DNA of 64,000 nt, taken from Wolbachia endosymbiont of Armadillidium arcangelii (GTDB lineage: Bacteria > Pseudomonadota > Alphaproteobacteria > Rickettsiales > Anaplasmataceae). Positions 63,660-64,000 of this stretch are shown in pieces; the first letter of the stretch is position 1, and every line of letters starts with the position of its first letter. The stretch is taken from NCBI RefSeq assembly GCF_040207875.1, contig NZ_CP157942.1, forward strand, positions 744,001 through 808,000. Direction: 5' to 3'. The notes under the pieces were generated by a model. That model was given only the letters and a program-made list of their open reading frames with translations. It was not told where the DNA came from and searched no databases. The translations under genes were made by a program, and so were the position numbers.

Positions 63660-63688
63660 AACTAATTTTAATTATTGCCATGTAAATT

Positions 63689-64000
63689 TCTAAACATGCA
63701 AATTAATTGCTTCTTTAAGTCTGGCATTGGCGATGACTATAATTTTACGCATAAGTGCAGTGAGTGCTACCATCTTTCTTTTACCACTATCAATAAGCTT
63801 ACAATAAAAAGCAGCAAGTTCTGACTTGGAGTTTCTAGCAGCCATAGCAGCTGTGAAAAGCTTTGAACGAACGTTACTTCTTCCACCTATAATCCTTCGG
63901 TAACCAATAGCTTTACCACTTTCCTTAGGATGAGGTGCAACACCTGCAAGGCTTGCAACTTGCCTTTTGTTTAAGGAACCAAGTTCCGGTATAAGGCACA
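63689..64000 (-). CDS. IS110-family transposase, C-terminal part (partial)
   Basis: Minus strand, open to the edge. Reads CLIPELGSLNKRQVASLAGV, APHPKESGKAIGYRRIIGGR, SNVRSKLFTAAMAARNSKSE, FYCKLIDSGKRKMVALTALM, and ends in LKEAINLHV-stop, identical to the end of the copy at 46.4 kb. The N-terminal DEDD domain lies outside the window. No frameshift in the visible part. Confidence 0.9.

Larger units (their letters stand above)
63491..64000 (-). mobile_element. IS110-family element, inverted second copy (runs off right edge)
   Basis: Complement of about 47028-47537, almost without differences (one G/A change near 63554). Contains the hairpin at 63615-63659 and the 3' part of the transposase gene. 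Orientation is opposite to the copy at 46.2 kb. Confidence 0.9.

Overview
The window is an AT-rich alphaproteobacterial chromosome segment that I read as Wolbachia (Anaplasmataceae). Supporting evidence is the combination of ankyrin-repeat genes, a phage WO-type tail/baseplate module with a serine recombinase, a stand-alone virB8, an FtsA/CckA/ParAB backbone, a very high load of decayed insertion sequences, group II introns, and the short 'ATCCCAGTG...CACTGGGAT' palindromes. No strain can be named from the sequence alone.

Layout. 1-5.4 kb is a mobile-element pile-up. A group II intron runs off the left edge and sits in domain V of a second intron. An intact IS4-family element then joins that second intron to a third, and the third is inserted in a dead IS5-like element. 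5.9-23.5 kb is mostly housekeeping: parB-parA, cckA, hemF, a putative EPIYA-motif secreted protein, tRNA-Glu, rsmE, tRNA-Pro, rpsU, sucCD, an IS5 relic, udg-def, ftsA, map, an MFS transporter, rsmH and a dead ftsL-like gene. 24.1-28.5 kb has an NDUFS4-like complex I subunit, rplY-pth, an IS graveyard, ccmB and dksA.

29-39 kb is an accessory island. After a broken IS110 come a leucine-rich-repeat protein, a protein with a phage-like 'FGDN...GTGIA' domain, and a 13-repeat ankyrin protein. All three end in hydrophobic hairpins. Three direct copies of a ~180-bp noncoding repeat precede them, one per gene if a later IS3 insertion is ignored. 39.2-46.2 kb is a phage WO remnant on the minus strand (recombinase, DUF2924, two ankyrin proteins, tail protein I, baseplate J, W, PAAR-like, V and a tail-associated gene). 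It is cut by an IS110 element.

47.7-63.2 kb returns to core genes (proS-acpS, an MrpD-like antiporter subunit, virB8, tsaC-holB, miaA, recG) mixed with lineage-specific proteins and another IS graveyard (51.1-53.8 kb). Three genes here (a proline-rich membrane protein, holB and a hypothetical gene) are each split by a one-base change in a poly(A) tract. That suggests transcriptional slippage, fresh decay or homopolymer sequencing error. A second, inverted IS110 copy runs off the right edge.
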